A stretch of 64,000 nucleotides of DNA from JANSWY01 sp965228955 (GTDB lineage: Bacteria > Bacteroidota > Bacteroidia > Cytophagales > Cyclobacteriaceae), in the NCBI GenBank assembly GCA_965228955.1, contig OZ245848.1, positions 1,240,001 to 1,304,000 on the forward strand, given 5' to 3'. Positions 17,531 through 27,082 of this stretch are shown here, piece by piece. The notes under the pieces were generated by a model. It had not been told where the DNA came from and did no database searches. It was given only the letters and a program-made list of their open reading frames with translations. The first letter of the stretch is position 1, and every line of letters starts with the position of its first letter. The translations under genes were made by a program, and so were the position numbers.

Positions 17531-17938
17531 ATGAAAGTATCCGTATTCAGAAAAGAGCATTTCAATGCCGCACACAGACTCCACAATCCGGATTGGAGTG
17601 ATGAAATGAATAAAAAAGTGTTTGGCAAATGCAATAACCCCAATTATCATGGACATAATTATGAGGTAATCGTAAGACTTACCGGAGAAATTAATCCAGA
17701 TACCGGGTATGTATATGACATGAAATTGCTAAGCGATCTGATCAAAGAAAATGTATTAGACAGATTTGATCACAAAAACCTGAATTTGGATACTGAAGAA
17801 TTTCGTAATTTGAACCCAACAGCGGAAAACATAGTTGTTGTAATATTCAATATTCTTCGAGAAAAGATTGATTCAGCGTACGATTTAAAAATAACACTCT
17901 ACGAAACTGAAAGAAATTATGTCGAATATCCATCCTGA
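17531..17938 (+). CDS. queD: 6-pyruvoyl-tetrahydropterin synthase / 6-carboxytetrahydropterin synthase (QueD family)
   Basis: A 135-residue T-fold enzyme acting on 7,8-dihydroneopterin triphosphate. The zinc histidines are H15 (FNAAHRL), H40 and H42 (YHGHNYEV), and C34 (GKCNNP) is the catalytic cysteine. LYETERNYVEY closes the fold with the pterin-anchor Glu. QueD (queuosine) and PTPS (tetrahydrobiopterin) cannot be separated by eye. The gene overlaps folE by 20 bp, so both act on the GTP-derived pterin branch. With a tyrosine-degradation gene at 9 kb, a biopterin role is possible but unproven. Confidence 0.88.
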   Translation: MKVSVFRKEHFNAAHRLHNPDWSDEMNKKVFGKCNNPNYHGHNYEVIVRLTGEINPDTGYVYDMKLLSDLIKENVLDRFDHKNLNLDTEEFRNLNPTAENIVVVIFNILREKIDSAYDLKITLYETERNYVEYPS

Positions 17939-18620
17939 AAATATGAGTACAGAAAAGAATGACGAGCAATACGATCCATTTGGTGATGATCACGTGGGTT
18001 CAGCACACGATACACCAATGAGACCGGATGCGTTTGAAGTGGATGATGAATTGAAGATGGAACTAATCGCCAAACACTTCAAAGAAATCATGCAAATACT
18101 TGGAATGGATCTAACCGACGATAGTCTGAAGGGCACTCCAATGCGTGTTGCCAAAATGTATGTGCAAGAAGTTTTCAGTGGATTAAATCCAAAAAATAAA
18201 CCGGATGTGCGTCTATTCGAAAACAAGTATAACTATGATCAAATGCTTGTTGAGAAGGATATAACATTCTATTCTCATTGTGAGCATCATTTCGTACCTA
18301 TTTATGGAAAAGCCCATGTTGCCTACTTCTCAAGTGGAAAAGTGATTGGGTTATCGAAAATCAATAGAATTGTCCAGTATTACTCGAAAAGACCACAAGT
18401 CCAGGAAAGACTGACTGTACAAATCGCTAAAGATTTAATGGAGTCTCTCCAAACCGAGGATGTAGCTGTTGTGATGGATGCTTCTCACATGTGTGTTTCA
18501 TCCAGAGGTGTAAATGATACAAACAGTCGTACTGGTACTGCATACTTTAGCGGCAAGTTCAAAGATGAAGCTATCAAAACTGAATTCCTGAACTATATCA
18601 ACACCAGAACTCACGACTAA
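17919..18620 (+). CDS. folE: GTP cyclohydrolase I
   Basis: A 233-residue enzyme that converts GTP to 7,8-dihydroneopterin triphosphate, the first step to folate, biopterin and queuosine. Zinc ligands are seen in FYSHCEHHFVPIYGKAHVAY and in the later SHMCVSSRGV. GLSKINRIVQYYSKRPQVQERLT is the classical signature. The first ~45 residues are a charged, poorly conserved extension. The start at 17919 lies inside queD; a second ATG at 17943 also keeps the full catalytic domain. A putative hppA promoter lies about 75 bp after the stop. Confidence 0.95.
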   Translation: MSNIHPENMSTEKNDEQYDPFGDDHVGSAHDTPMRPDAFEVDDELKMELIAKHFKEIMQILGMDLTDDSLKGTPMRVAKMYVQEVFSGLNPKNKPDVRLFENKYNYDQMLVEKDITFYSHCEHHFVPIYGKAHVAYFSSGKVIGLSKINRIVQYYSKRPQVQERLTVQIAKDLMESLQTEDVAVVMDASHMCVSSRGVNDTNSRTGTAYFSGKFKDEAIKTEFLNYINTRTHD

Positions 18621-18697
18621 TTCGGCTTTCTAAATACTACCATTTAAGTGGCGTTTCTCCTAGTAAATCAGCGGGTTAGCTAATAATCTGGCATATA

Positions 18698-18728
18698 TTT
18701 TTATAATTAGCAGGTTATTCTATCTTTG
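18698..18728 (+). promoter_or_regulatory. Putative hppA promoter
   Basis: TATCTTTG at 18721-18728 is a full match to the Bacteroidota -7 box TAnnTTTG. A weak -33 box (TTTT, 18698-18701) lies 19 nt upstream. The expected start of transcription near 18735 leaves a leader of about 95 nt before the hppA ATG. Confidence 0.55.
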
Positions 18729-18829
18729 CAACCTGTTTTTGAAAAAGTGTTGAATTTTAGCTGGAAACGAATGTTGGAGTTTATAATTAATTCAGTTTCC
18801 GGAATTACCCTTAAAATTTATATAATCAA

Positions 18830-21175
18830 ATGAGTAATATCATCTATTTGGTTCCTGTGCTTGGTTTAGTGGGACTTGTTGTGATGTTTTTTAAATCACA
18901 ATGGGTTAACAAGCAAGATGCCGGTGAAGAAAAAATGAAAGGCCTGGCTAATCACATTCGTGAAGGAGCATTGGCATTTTTATCAGCTGAGTATAGAGTA
19001 TTAGCAATATTCGTAGTAGTTGCTGGTATATTATTAGGAGTTATCTCTATGTTGGTAGACACAACTCACTGGTTCATTGTAATCGCGTTTGTGATTGGAG
19101 CTTTCTTCTCTGCACTAGCAGGAAATATCGGAATGCGAATTGCAACAGCAGCTAACGTAAGAACTACACAAGCAGCTAGAACTAGCCTTCCACACGCATT
19201 GAAAGTTTCATTTACTGGCGGTACTGTAATGGGATTAGGAGTTGCAGGATTAGCTGTTTTCGGACTGAGCTTAATCTTCATTTTACTCTTCCATATGTTC
19301 ATGAATGGTACTTGGACTAGCAACGAAGATATGACCATGGTTCTTGAAGCATTAGCTGGATTCTCTTTAGGAGCTGAATCAATTGCACTTTTCGCAAGAG
19401 TTGGTGGAGGTATTTACACAAAGGCTGCAGACGTTGGAGCTGACTTAGTAGGTAAGGTTGAAGCTGGGATTCCAGAGGATGATCCAAGAAACCCAGCCAC
19501 AATTGCTGATAACGTAGGAGATAATGTAGGTGACGTTGCTGGAATGGGTGCGGATTTATTCGGTTCTTATGTTGCGACAGTACTGGCATCAATGGTATTG
19601 GGTAATTACCTGATTAGAGATATGGGTGGTTCTATTACTGATGAGTTTAATGGAATTGGTCCAATCTTGTTACCATTGGTTATCGCTGGACTAGGAATCT
19701 TATTCTCAATCATAGGTACTCTATTCATCAAAATAGGAAGTAACGACGCTAAAGAATCTCAGGTTCAAGCGGCTTTAAATAAAGGAAACTGGAGCTCCAT
19801 TATCATTACTGGTATCGCGGCTTATTTCGTTATTGGTTTATTGCTTCCTACAGAAATGAAGATGGAATTCTTCGGAGAAGGCTTAAAAACAATCACACCT
19901 ATACACGTATTTGGTGCAGTAATTATCGGATTGATTGTGGGTGGTGCCATTTCTTATTTCACAGAATACTACACAGGTCTTGGTAAAAAACCTGTTCTTG
20001 ATATTGTTAACAGATCTTCTACTGGTGCAGCAACTAACATTATTGCAGGACTTGCTACTGGAATGATCTCAACATTTGCTCCAATCATCCTTTTCGCAGG
20101 AGCGATTTGGGGATCTTATGAACTTGCTGGATTCTACGGTGTTGGTATTGCAGCTTCTGCAATGATGGCAACTACTGCAATGCAGTTAGCAATTGACGCT
20201 TTCGGTCCTATTGCTGATAACGCTGGTGGTATCGCTGAAATGAGTGAGCTTCCTAAAGAAGTTAGAGAAAGAACTGACATCCTTGACTCAGTAGGTAACA
20301 CAACTGCCGCTGTTGGTAAAGGATTTGCAATTGCATCAGCAGCCTTAACTGCTCTTGCATTATTTGCTGCTTACGTGACTTTTACCGGAATTGACGGAAT
20401 TAACATATTCAAAGCTGATGTTTTAGCAGCCCTATTCATAGGAGGAATGATTCCTGTTGTGTTCTCTGCACTTGCAATGAACTCAGTAGGTAAAGCTGCC
20501 ATGGAAATGGTAAAAGAGGTAAGAAGACAATTCAAGGAAATTCCTGGTATCATGGAAGGTACTGGAAAACCTGAATATGGTAAATGTGTTGACATCTCTA
20601 CAAAAGCAGCTATCAAAGAAATGATGCTTCCAGGTGCAATTACTATTGTTACTCCAATTATCATTGGTTTCGCAATGGGTCCTGAAGCACTTGGTAGTTA
20701 CATGGCTGGTGTAGCAGTTTCTGGTGTGCTTTGGGCTATCTTCCAAAACAACGCTGGTGGTGCTTGGGATAACGCTAAGAAATCGTTCGAGGCTGGAGTA
20801 ATGATTGACGGAGAAATGACTTACAAAGGTTCTGAAGCGCATAAAGCTGCAGTTACTGGAGATACAGTTGGAGATCCATTCAAAGATACTTCTGGTCCTT
20901 CAATGAACATTTTGATTAAGCTTACTTGTCTTGTAGGACTTGTTATTGCTCCAATTTTAGGTGAAATGTATGGCGGAGCTTCACATGGCTCTACTGCAGC
21001 TCCAGAAGTTAGTGAGCAGGTAATCGAACAGAAAGTGATTATTAAAGAAGCAGTTGCTACAGATGCTCAGGTAACAGCAACAATCACAACAACCAAAAAT
21101 GGTGAAACTACTGTTTCTACTGTTTCTGGTACAAAAGCTGAGGTTGAAGCGAAAGTTGATAATCTGGAAGAATAA
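18830..21175 (+). CDS. hppA: Membrane-bound pyrophosphatase (K+-dependent ion pump)
   Basis: A 781-residue polytopic enzyme with about 16 membrane helices that couples pyrophosphate hydrolysis to export of H+ or Na+. The pyrophosphate site is clear (KAADVGADLVGKVEAGIPEDDPRNPATIADNVGDNVGD, near residues 200-245, and later DNAKKSFE). GNTTAA at residues 489-494 carries Ala at the position that is Lys in K+-independent pumps, so this one should need K+. H+ or Na+ specificity is not decidable by eye. After the last helix comes an unusual soluble tail of about 50 residues rich in Thr, Val and Glu. A strong terminator follows. Confidence 0.95.
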   Translation: MSNIIYLVPVLGLVGLVVMFFKSQWVNKQDAGEEKMKGLANHIREGALAFLSAEYRVLAIFVVVAGILLGVISMLVDTTHWFIVIAFVIGAFFSALAGNIGMRIATAANVRTTQAARTSLPHALKVSFTGGTVMGLGVAGLAVFGLSLIFILLFHMFMNGTWTSNEDMTMVLEALAGFSLGAESIALFARVGGGIYTKAADVGADLVGKVEAGIPEDDPRNPATIADNVGDNVGDVAGMGADLFGSYVATVLASMVLGNYLIRDMGGSITDEFNGIGPILLPLVIAGLGILFSIIGTLFIKIGSNDAKESQVQAALNKGNWSSIIITGIAAYFVIGLLLPTEMKMEFFGEGLKTITPIHVFGAVIIGLIVGGAISYFTEYYTGLGKKPVLDIVNRSSTGAATNIIAGLATGMISTFAPIILFAGAIWGSYELAGFYGVGIAASAMMATTAMQLAIDAFGPIADNAGGIAEMSELPKEVRERTDILDSVGNTTAAVGKGFAIASAALTALALFAAYVTFTGIDGINIFKADVLAALFIGGMIPVVFSALAMNSVGKAAMEMVKEVRRQFKEIPGIMEGTGKPEYGKCVDISTKAAIKEMMLPGAITIVTPIIIGFAMGPEALGSYMAGVAVSGVLWAIFQNNAGGAWDNAKKSFEAGVMIDGEMTYKGSEAHKAAVTGDTVGDPFKDTSGPSMNILIKLTCLVGLVIAPILGEMYGGASHGSTAAPEVSEQVIEQKVIIKEAVATDAQVTATITTTKNGETTVSTVSGTKAEVEAKVDNLEE

Positions 21176-21194
21176 GAATATTCAATTATAAATG

Positions 21195-21227
21195 AAGCCT
21201 CTGTTCTTATTGAGCGGAGGCTTTTTT
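21195..21227 (+). terminator. Intrinsic terminator after hppA
   Basis: The 7-bp stem AAGCCTC/GAGGCTT (21195-21201 and 21217-21223) is followed by six T. It lies 20 bp after the hppA stop and just before the stop of the convergent membrane protein gene. Confidence 0.75.
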
Positions 21228-22698
21228 ATTTTACCGTATATACATTGTAGTAGTCATTTTCAAAAACTGCGTTTTGATCCAAAATCTCAGTTTTCGATAC
21301 AATATACCTGATGTCGTATTTTCGAATCCACTCTTCATGGAAGCTTAGAGAATTTTGTAATTGGTTCCTTAATTGAATTCTATTGTACCATTCAATAATA
21401 GCTTCATCTCCTTCAGGAACCATCTTAAATGAAACAAATCGCTCTCTTTCTGCATCTGCAATAAATTGAATGTTCTCGGATTTGTCATTGTAATTAATAA
21501 ATAAAAAAACACTGGTATTAGAAGTCTCACTTTTAGCAAATTCAACAAAGCTTTCGTAAGCCAATTTCTGGTCCTTGGGAATGATTCTGTCGAGATTAAT
21601 TCTTACTCCTTGATAAACTAACATAAGGATCGTACACAGCTTGATCAATTTAATAGATGCAGTTACCATCGATTCTCCTGTAAATATTTCTTTTAGATGG
21701 ATCGATAGAGCCAGAAGCGTAAAGAATAACGCAATTGTTGTCATTCTAAACAAGTAAAATTTTAATAGAATGCCATCCACGTCTATGTATGAGATTACAA
21801 TTGCAGAAAGAATAATCAAATTGAATGATGCTGCAAGTCTTTTTGTTTTATGTTCCGTGGTACCTTTCTTAAGCCAGTAAAGAGATGTTAACATAACTAA
21901 TACTGCAAACCAATTATGCTCCCAAAACTTAGGAGATAGGGTTGGAGCGGTATGGTGTAAGTTTCGGAAAAACACATATATCCAATCAGCAGAGGGTTCG
22001 TGTTCAAAAGTTTGACTGTTGAGCAAATGGAGCAATATGTAGATTGCATACGGTGCTACTGTTAATGAATATATGAGTAACAATTGTAAGATCTTTTTGA
22101 ATAATCCAGTTTCAATGATCGTGTAAAGCAAGAAACCAAGAAAGAACCAACCCCCAACAAGAACATGACAATAAGTAGCAATGGCAATAAGCAAAGCTGC
22201 CCATAAATACCTTGACTCATAAATCATAAGAATCGACCAAAATATGAAGATATAGGCTATTGTTTTTCCTTCAAATCCTCCCCATATCCATTCTCCCGAC
22301 AAATAATTCTGATATAGAAATAAGAATTGTAGAAATAGTAAAACTCCCAAATTTGAGAATTTTAGTTTGATGAAAAGTCTGGCCAATGGAATGGAATACA
22401 ACAAATAATTGATCATTCGGGTTATGAACCCAAATTGAGCAAATGAGAAATACTTCAATCCCCATCCAGCAATTGTCCAGTAAATGTAATTGGGGCCATG
22501 CCATTGATTTAATGAAAAGGAATCCTGCATCCAGGAAGGATCAATAAAGTGCTTGGCCATAGTGAAATTATTTTGCTCATTTGGCCATACTTGAAATGAC
22601 AGGAAATTAATAACACTTAGCAGGAATATTATCAACCATGTAGGGACTTTATTCATTAAATTGTCCAGTTGTAATATTGCTTGTTTCCAGTTTCTCAC
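21226..22698 (-). CDS. Large polytopic membrane protein of unknown function
   Basis: A 490-residue integral membrane protein with a cytosolic N-terminus and about ten hydrophobic helices between residues 18 and 375, then a soluble C-terminal domain of about 110 residues (EFAKSETSNTSVFLFINYND to the end). An early loop (FTMAKHFIDPSWMQDSF, LNQWHGPNYIYW) and the overall shape recall DUF6798-type or GT-C-like glycosyltransferase folds, but I cannot point to a catalytic motif. It is monocistronic, convergent with hppA and divergent from the helicase gene. Unknown function is the honest call. Confidence 0.7.
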   Translation of the reverse strand: MRNWKQAILQLDNLMNKVPTWLIIFLLSVINFLSFQVWPNEQNNFTMAKHFIDPSWMQDSFSLNQWHGPNYIYWTIAGWGLKYFSFAQFGFITRMINYLLYSIPLARLFIKLKFSNLGVLLFLQFLFLYQNYLSGEWIWGGFEGKTIAYIFIFWSILMIYESRYLWAALLIAIATYCHVLVGGWFFLGFLLYTIIETGLFKKILQLLLIYSLTVAPYAIYILLHLLNSQTFEHEPSADWIYVFFRNLHHTAPTLSPKFWEHNWFAVLVMLTSLYWLKKGTTEHKTKRLAASFNLIILSAIVISYIDVDGILLKFYLFRMTTIALFFTLLALSIHLKEIFTGESMVTASIKLIKLCTILMLVYQGVRINLDRIIPKDQKLAYESFVEFAKSETSNTSVFLFINYNDKSENIQFIADAERERFVSFKMVPEGDEAIIEWYNRIQLRNQLQNSLSFHEEWIRKYDIRYIVSKTEILDQNAVFENDYYNVYTVK

Positions 22699-22751
22699 CT
22701 GGCAAATATGGTATTTAATTGCTAATGATATAATGAAATAGATTTCTTCCT

Positions 22752-25205
22752 TTGAGAGATGTTTATAAAATAGCGTTTGATTGGTTCAAGTCCAGAAAAT
22801 GGAAACCTTTTCCATTTCAAATCGATGTGTGGGATTCTTATTTTGATGGTAAAGGGGGAATTCTAAATGCTCCTACCGGAAGCGGTAAAACTTATGCGCT
22901 TTGGATACCTACAGTTTTAGAATACATTCAACAAAACCAAGATTTTAAAAAGCCAAAGAAGAATAGGATCCAGGTAATATGGGTGACTCCTTTACGCGCC
23001 TTGGCCAAGGATATTCAATATGCGATGCAGGAGTTTTGTAATGAGGTTGGAGTTCCCTGGGAGGTTGGTGTAAGAACGGGTGATACTTCAACTTCACAAA
23101 GACAGAAACAAAAAACGAACCCACCCGAATGCCTTGTAATCACACCAGAGAGTTTACATATTCTTCTAAGTCAAAAGGAATATCCCAATTACTTCAAAGA
23201 CCTGAAATGTATAGTAGTAGATGAGTGGCACGAACTTCTTGGTACGAAGCGAGGGGTACAAATAGAATTGGTTATTTCCAGACTTAGAGGAATACTAGAA
23301 GATCAGTTAAAAGTCTGGGGGATTTCTGCGACCATCGGAAATATGGACCAGGCCCTTGAGGTTTTGTTGGGACCAGCTAATAAAGATCAAGGAGTCTTGA
23401 TTAAAGCTGATATTGAAAAAAAGATAGAGGTAGAATCAGTCTTACCAGATGAAGTGGAGAAATTTCCATGGTCTGGTCATTTGGGTATTCACCTGATAGA
23501 TAAGGTCTTGCCAATAATAGAGGCAAGTAGTACTACTCTCTTATTCACTAACACAAGATCTCAAACGGAATTGTGGTACCAACATATTGTCAATAAGGCT
23601 CCTCATTTATCTGGATTAATTGCGATGCATCATGGAAGCATTGAGCAAAGTATTAGAGGCTGGGTGGAAGATGCACTTCATGAGGGTAAGTTGAAATGTG
23701 TGGTATGTACCTCTAGTTTGGATCTGGGAGTGGATTTTAGACCTGTTGATACTGTGATTCAAGTAGGAGGACCTAAAGGAGTTTCAAGATTCTTTCAACG
23801 AGCAGGACGGAGTGGTCATCGACCTGGGGCCTTGAGTAAAATTTGGTTCGTTCCAACACATGCATTGGAATTGCCAGAAGGTGCTGCATTACGATCAGCA
23901 ATTGATAAGAATATTTACGAAGAACGAAAGCCTCTTGAAAACTCATTGGATGTATTGGTGCAATACCTCGTGACCTTAGCAGTAGGTGAAGGTTTTATTG
24001 AGAAAATTATTAGGGGTGAAATATCACAAACCTACTCATATCAAAACATCACAACTGAAGAGTGGGCCTGGAGTCTGGATTTTATCACAACGGGAGGGAA
24101 GACATTGGGAGAATATGATGAATTCTCTAAAGTTATCCTGGATCGAGGAGTACACAAAGTAGCTAACCGCAGAACAGCAATGAGGCATAGGATGTCGATC
24201 GGGACGATTGTAGGGGATCCAGTTTTAAAAGTGAAGTTTCTTTCCGGTGGGATAATTGGAACTATTGAAGAAAGCTTTGTTTCGAAACTCAACCCAGGGG
24301 ATGTATTTTGGTTTGCGGGTAAAAGTTTGGAGTTTAATAAAATTAAAGATCTCACAGTATACGTCAAAAAGTCTAAAAGAAAGAGAGGTATTGTGCCCGT
24401 TTGGGGTGGAGGTAGGCTTCCCTTGTCTTCTAAGCTTTCTGAATTAATCAAGATTAAATTGCAAGATGCTTCTAATGGAATATACGATGATCCGGAGATG
24501 CAGTGCATCAAACCAATCCTCGATCATCAAGCAAAATGGTCTATGATTCCAGGAAATGATTATCTGCTAATTGAAAAGACGGAATCAAAAATGGGACATC
24601 ATATATTCGTTTACCCTTTTGAAGGTCGGTTTGTGCATGAGGTTTTAGCTGGATTAGTCGCTTTTAGAATAGGAGAACTAACACCAATTTCCTTTTCTAT
24701 TGCGATGAATGATTATGGGTTTGAGCTTTTGTCTGACGTGGAAATTCCTATTGAAGAGGCGTTGGAATTAGACTTATTCAGAATGGATAATTTGATGGAA
24801 GAAATTAATGACTCAATCAATATGACAGAAATGGCCAAACGAAAATTTCGTGATGTGGCCACAATTGCTGGATTGATATTTCAGGGTTATCCAGGTAAAA
24901 ATATTACTGCAAGGCATTTGCAAGCTTCCACGGGGATAATATATAAAGTCTTTCAGGATTATGATCAAGACAATTTATTGATGAAGCAAGCAATGGATGA
25001 GGTAATTACCTTGCAGCTTGATAAAGAACGAATGTTGGAAGCAATGGAAAGAATAAACAGGCAGAAAATCATCTTAAAAGAGACACCTAACCCAACCCCT
25101 TTTGCATTTCCAATTATGGTTGATGGAATCAGGGAAAAATTCACTTCAGAGGAACTGGTAGATAGAATTGCGAAGATGCAAATTCAATTTAGTTCTGTGG
25201 AATAG
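22752..25205 (+). CDS. Ligase-associated DNA damage response DEXH-box helicase (Lhr-like)
   Basis: An 817-residue superfamily 2 helicase. Walker A is APTGSGKTYA, the Walker B/DEXH motif is VVDEWHELLG, motif III is WGISATIG, and motif VI is FQRAGRSGHRPG. The C-terminal half, a winged helix and Lhr-type domain, completes the family. In bacteria this Lhr subclass occurs with an ATP-dependent ligase, an exonuclease and the PdeM phosphoesterase. Here only PdeM is nearby. The start codon is TTG at 22752; I see no in-frame ATG upstream before a stop and the next Met is beyond the Walker motif. Confidence 0.92.
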   Translation: MRDVYKIAFDWFKSRKWKPFPFQIDVWDSYFDGKGGILNAPTGSGKTYALWIPTVLEYIQQNQDFKKPKKNRIQVIWVTPLRALAKDIQYAMQEFCNEVGVPWEVGVRTGDTSTSQRQKQKTNPPECLVITPESLHILLSQKEYPNYFKDLKCIVVDEWHELLGTKRGVQIELVISRLRGILEDQLKVWGISATIGNMDQALEVLLGPANKDQGVLIKADIEKKIEVESVLPDEVEKFPWSGHLGIHLIDKVLPIIEASSTTLLFTNTRSQTELWYQHIVNKAPHLSGLIAMHHGSIEQSIRGWVEDALHEGKLKCVVCTSSLDLGVDFRPVDTVIQVGGPKGVSRFFQRAGRSGHRPGALSKIWFVPTHALELPEGAALRSAIDKNIYEERKPLENSLDVLVQYLVTLAVGEGFIEKIIRGEISQTYSYQNITTEEWAWSLDFITTGGKTLGEYDEFSKVILDRGVHKVANRRTAMRHRMSIGTIVGDPVLKVKFLSGGIIGTIEESFVSKLNPGDVFWFAGKSLEFNKIKDLTVYVKKSKRKRGIVPVWGGGRLPLSSKLSELIKIKLQDASNGIYDDPEMQCIKPILDHQAKWSMIPGNDYLLIEKTESKMGHHIFVYPFEGRFVHEVLAGLVAFRIGELTPISFSIAMNDYGFELLSDVEIPIEEALELDLFRMDNLMEEINDSINMTEMAKRKFRDVATIAGLIFQGYPGKNITARHLQASTGIIYKVFQDYDQDNLLMKQAMDEVITLQLDKERMLEAMERINRQKIILKETPNPTPFAFPIMVDGIREKFTSEELVDRIAKMQIQFSSVE

Positions 25206-25270
25206 TAAAATATCTCGAACCAGAAATGAGTTAAAGAGTTTATAATTGCAAAATTAACATTGACATAAAT

Positions 25271-25696
25271 ATGAAATACATTTTATTATCATTCATCTTA
25301 ATATTTTCAATTAGTGCTAACGCGCAGGACATCATTGGTAAATGGAAAACCATTGATGACAATACCGGCAAAGCTCGTTCAATTGTAGAGATTTATAAAA
25401 AGGGAGACAAAGTATTCGGCAAGGTTGTAAAGCTATTCAGGGAGCCCGGAGAAGATCCAGATCCGATTTGTGAAGAATGTTCGGGTAAAAAGAAGAACCA
25501 AAAAGTAATTGGAATGGAAATTATCACGGACATGGTATTTGACGAAGATGATAACGAATACGACAAAGGTGAAATTTTAGATCCTGAAAACGGTAAGGTT
25601 TATGATTGCAAACTCTGGGTTGAAGATGGTAAACTAAAGGTCAGAGGTTATTTATACTTCCTTTATAGAACTCAAACCTGGTTGCCAGCAGAGTAA
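25271..25696 (+). CDS. DUF2147-family secreted protein
   Basis: A 141-residue protein with a signal peptide (MKYILLSFILIFSISANAQ, cleavage after about residue 19) and a mature part matching DUF2147: DIIGKWKTIDDNTGKARSIVEIY, a CEEC cysteine pair, GMEIITDM, then LDPENGKVYDCKLW and GYLYFLYRTQTW at the end. The family is periplasmic or exported and its function is not established. It sits between the Lhr-like helicase and the PdeM gene, 65 bp and 9 bp away, although its export makes a direct DNA-repair role unlikely. Confidence 0.88.
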   Translation: MKYILLSFILIFSISANAQDIIGKWKTIDDNTGKARSIVEIYKKGDKVFGKVVKLFREPGEDPDPICEECSGKKKNQKVIGMEIITDMVFDEDDNEYDKGEILDPENGKVYDCKLWVEDGKLKVRGYLYFLYRTQTWLPAE

Positions 25697-25705
25697 TTAT
25701 TAAGC

Positions 25706-26356
25706 ATGATCGAGAAAGGCGCTGCAACACACATTGTATGTGATCAAAACCTGGTGCTCTCACCGGAGAAGGCGCTTTTCTGGATTCAAAAAAAGACCCT
25801 CATTATCTCAGATGTCCATCTGGGGAAAGCATCTCACTTTAGAAAGTCAGGGATAGCAGTTCCCGGGCAGGTACACTTGCATGATCTGTATAGAATAGAT
25901 CAACTCATCCAGATTTATAAGCCGAATAGAATTATTTTTCTTGGTGATCTCTTTCATAGTGATCACAACATGGATTGGCATCAACTGAATAGTTGGTTAC
26001 ATGACTATCCAGAAATACACTTTGTCCTTGTCAGAGGAAACCACGACATATTGCCTGAGTCGATGTATATTGATTCTCCCATTGAATTAGTTGATAGTTG
26101 GAAGGATGGCCCATTCTTGTTTACGCATGATGCTGAAGAAACAATTGATTTTAATATATCAGGTCATATTCATCCAGCTGTACGATTATCAGGAACTGCA
26201 AGACAGTCAGTAAAGATTCCTTGCTTTCATTTTTCTAGCAATGCAGCTGTTTTACCCGCATTCGGGGTATTTACGGGATTTGTTAATGTCAAGGTTGTAA
26301 AAGGAGATGAAGTGTTTGGTTTAACTAAAAACAAGGTGTTGCACCTTACTGCATAA
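25706..26356 (+). CDS. pdeM: Ligase-associated DNA damage response endonuclease PdeM
   Basis: A 216-residue calcineurin-like metallophosphoesterase. Metal-site motifs are DVHLGKASHFRKSG (DxH), GDLFHSDHN (GDxxH), VRGNHDI (GNHD) and SGHIHP (GHxH), in the order typical of this fold. The ligase-associated PdeM family is assigned partly from the helicase in the same locus, so the DNA substrate is a family-level inference. The gene starts 9 bp after DUF2147 and probably shares a transcript with it. No ligase or exonuclease partner is found in the window. Confidence 0.87.
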   Translation: MIEKGAATHIVCDQNLVLSPEKALFWIQKKTLIISDVHLGKASHFRKSGIAVPGQVHLHDLYRIDQLIQIYKPNRIIFLGDLFHSDHNMDWHQLNSWLHDYPEIHFVLVRGNHDILPESMYIDSPIELVDSWKDGPFLFTHDAEETIDFNISGHIHPAVRLSGTARQSVKIPCFHFSSNAAVLPAFGVFTGFVNVKVVKGDEVFGLTKNKVLHLTA

Positions 26357-26542
26357 GATTATTTTACTTTATTCTATAATTTTTTTTAGTTAACTTATAC
26401 ACTGAAATAATCATGAAAATTAGGAATTAATCAATGCCAGTCTTCTTGTAATCTTTTGTATGTTAGAAAATAATTTAGTGTTAAAAGGTTACTTTTTAAG
26501 ATTTTATGGTATTAAAAGGAGGACAGTGGTCCTGAAGGTGTT

Positions 26543-27082
26543 ATGAAAGACAGTGTTATCCTTGAAAGGTTGGGGAAAGGTGACGAACGAGCTTTGGATT
26601 ACCTGTACAAGAAATATTACAGGATGATGACAAAGATTGTCCTCACTAATAGCGGTACAGAAGACGAAGCTAAAGATATCTTTCAAGAAGCGCTTTTAAC
26701 ATTTTGGCAAAAAGCTGTTAGTGGAAATTTAGTACTAACAAGTAAGATAAGCACATACCTCTACAGCATTTGTCTCAACTTATGGCGAAAAGAGCTGGAT
26801 AGAAAAAGTAGACTTTCCAGTGAGGTAAAAGATAGTGAGGAGTATCAAACTCATGAGCAGGAGGAGAAGGTAAGAATTGTACGTGAGTGCATAGAGGAGC
26901 TTGGTGATACCTGTAAGAAGATATTGACTTACTACTATTTTGACGGGCTTTCAATGAATGATATTGCAGAGAAATTAGAGTTTGCAAATCAGGATACAGC
27001 CAAGACAAAAAAATATAAATGCAAGAAACGATTAGACAGTTTAATAAAAAGCAAATATTCGACCAGAGACTTTTTTGATTAA
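26543..27082 (+). CDS. ECF-type RNA polymerase sigma factor
   Basis: A 179-residue sigma-70 family protein with only the two DNA-binding regions of ECF factors: sigma2 at about residues 8-78 (EDEAKDIFQEALLTFWQK) and sigma4 at about residues 110-165 (LGDTCKKILTYYYFDGLSMNDIAEKLEF). A short 1-bp overlap joins it to the following gene, which has an anti-sigma shape. A small inverted repeat (AGGAC-4-GTCCT, 26520-26533) lies just upstream of the ATG and could regulate its translation or transcription. The target promoters are unknown. Confidence 0.92.
   Translation: MKDSVILERLGKGDERALDYLYKKYYRMMTKIVLTNSGTEDEAKDIFQEALLTFWQKAVSGNLVLTSKISTYLYSICLNLWRKELDRKSRLSSEVKDSEEYQTHEQEEKVRIVRECIEELGDTCKKILTYYYFDGLSMNDIAEKLEFANQDTAKTKKYKCKKRLDSLIKSKYSTRDFFD

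Noticed and set aside
20483..20842. Minus-strand ORF of 119 codons inside hppA
   Set aside because: Antisense shadow; the hppA frame is intact and well conserved.
24041..24511. Minus-strand ORF of 156 codons inside the helicase gene
   Set aside because: Antisense shadow of a strongly conserved helicase.
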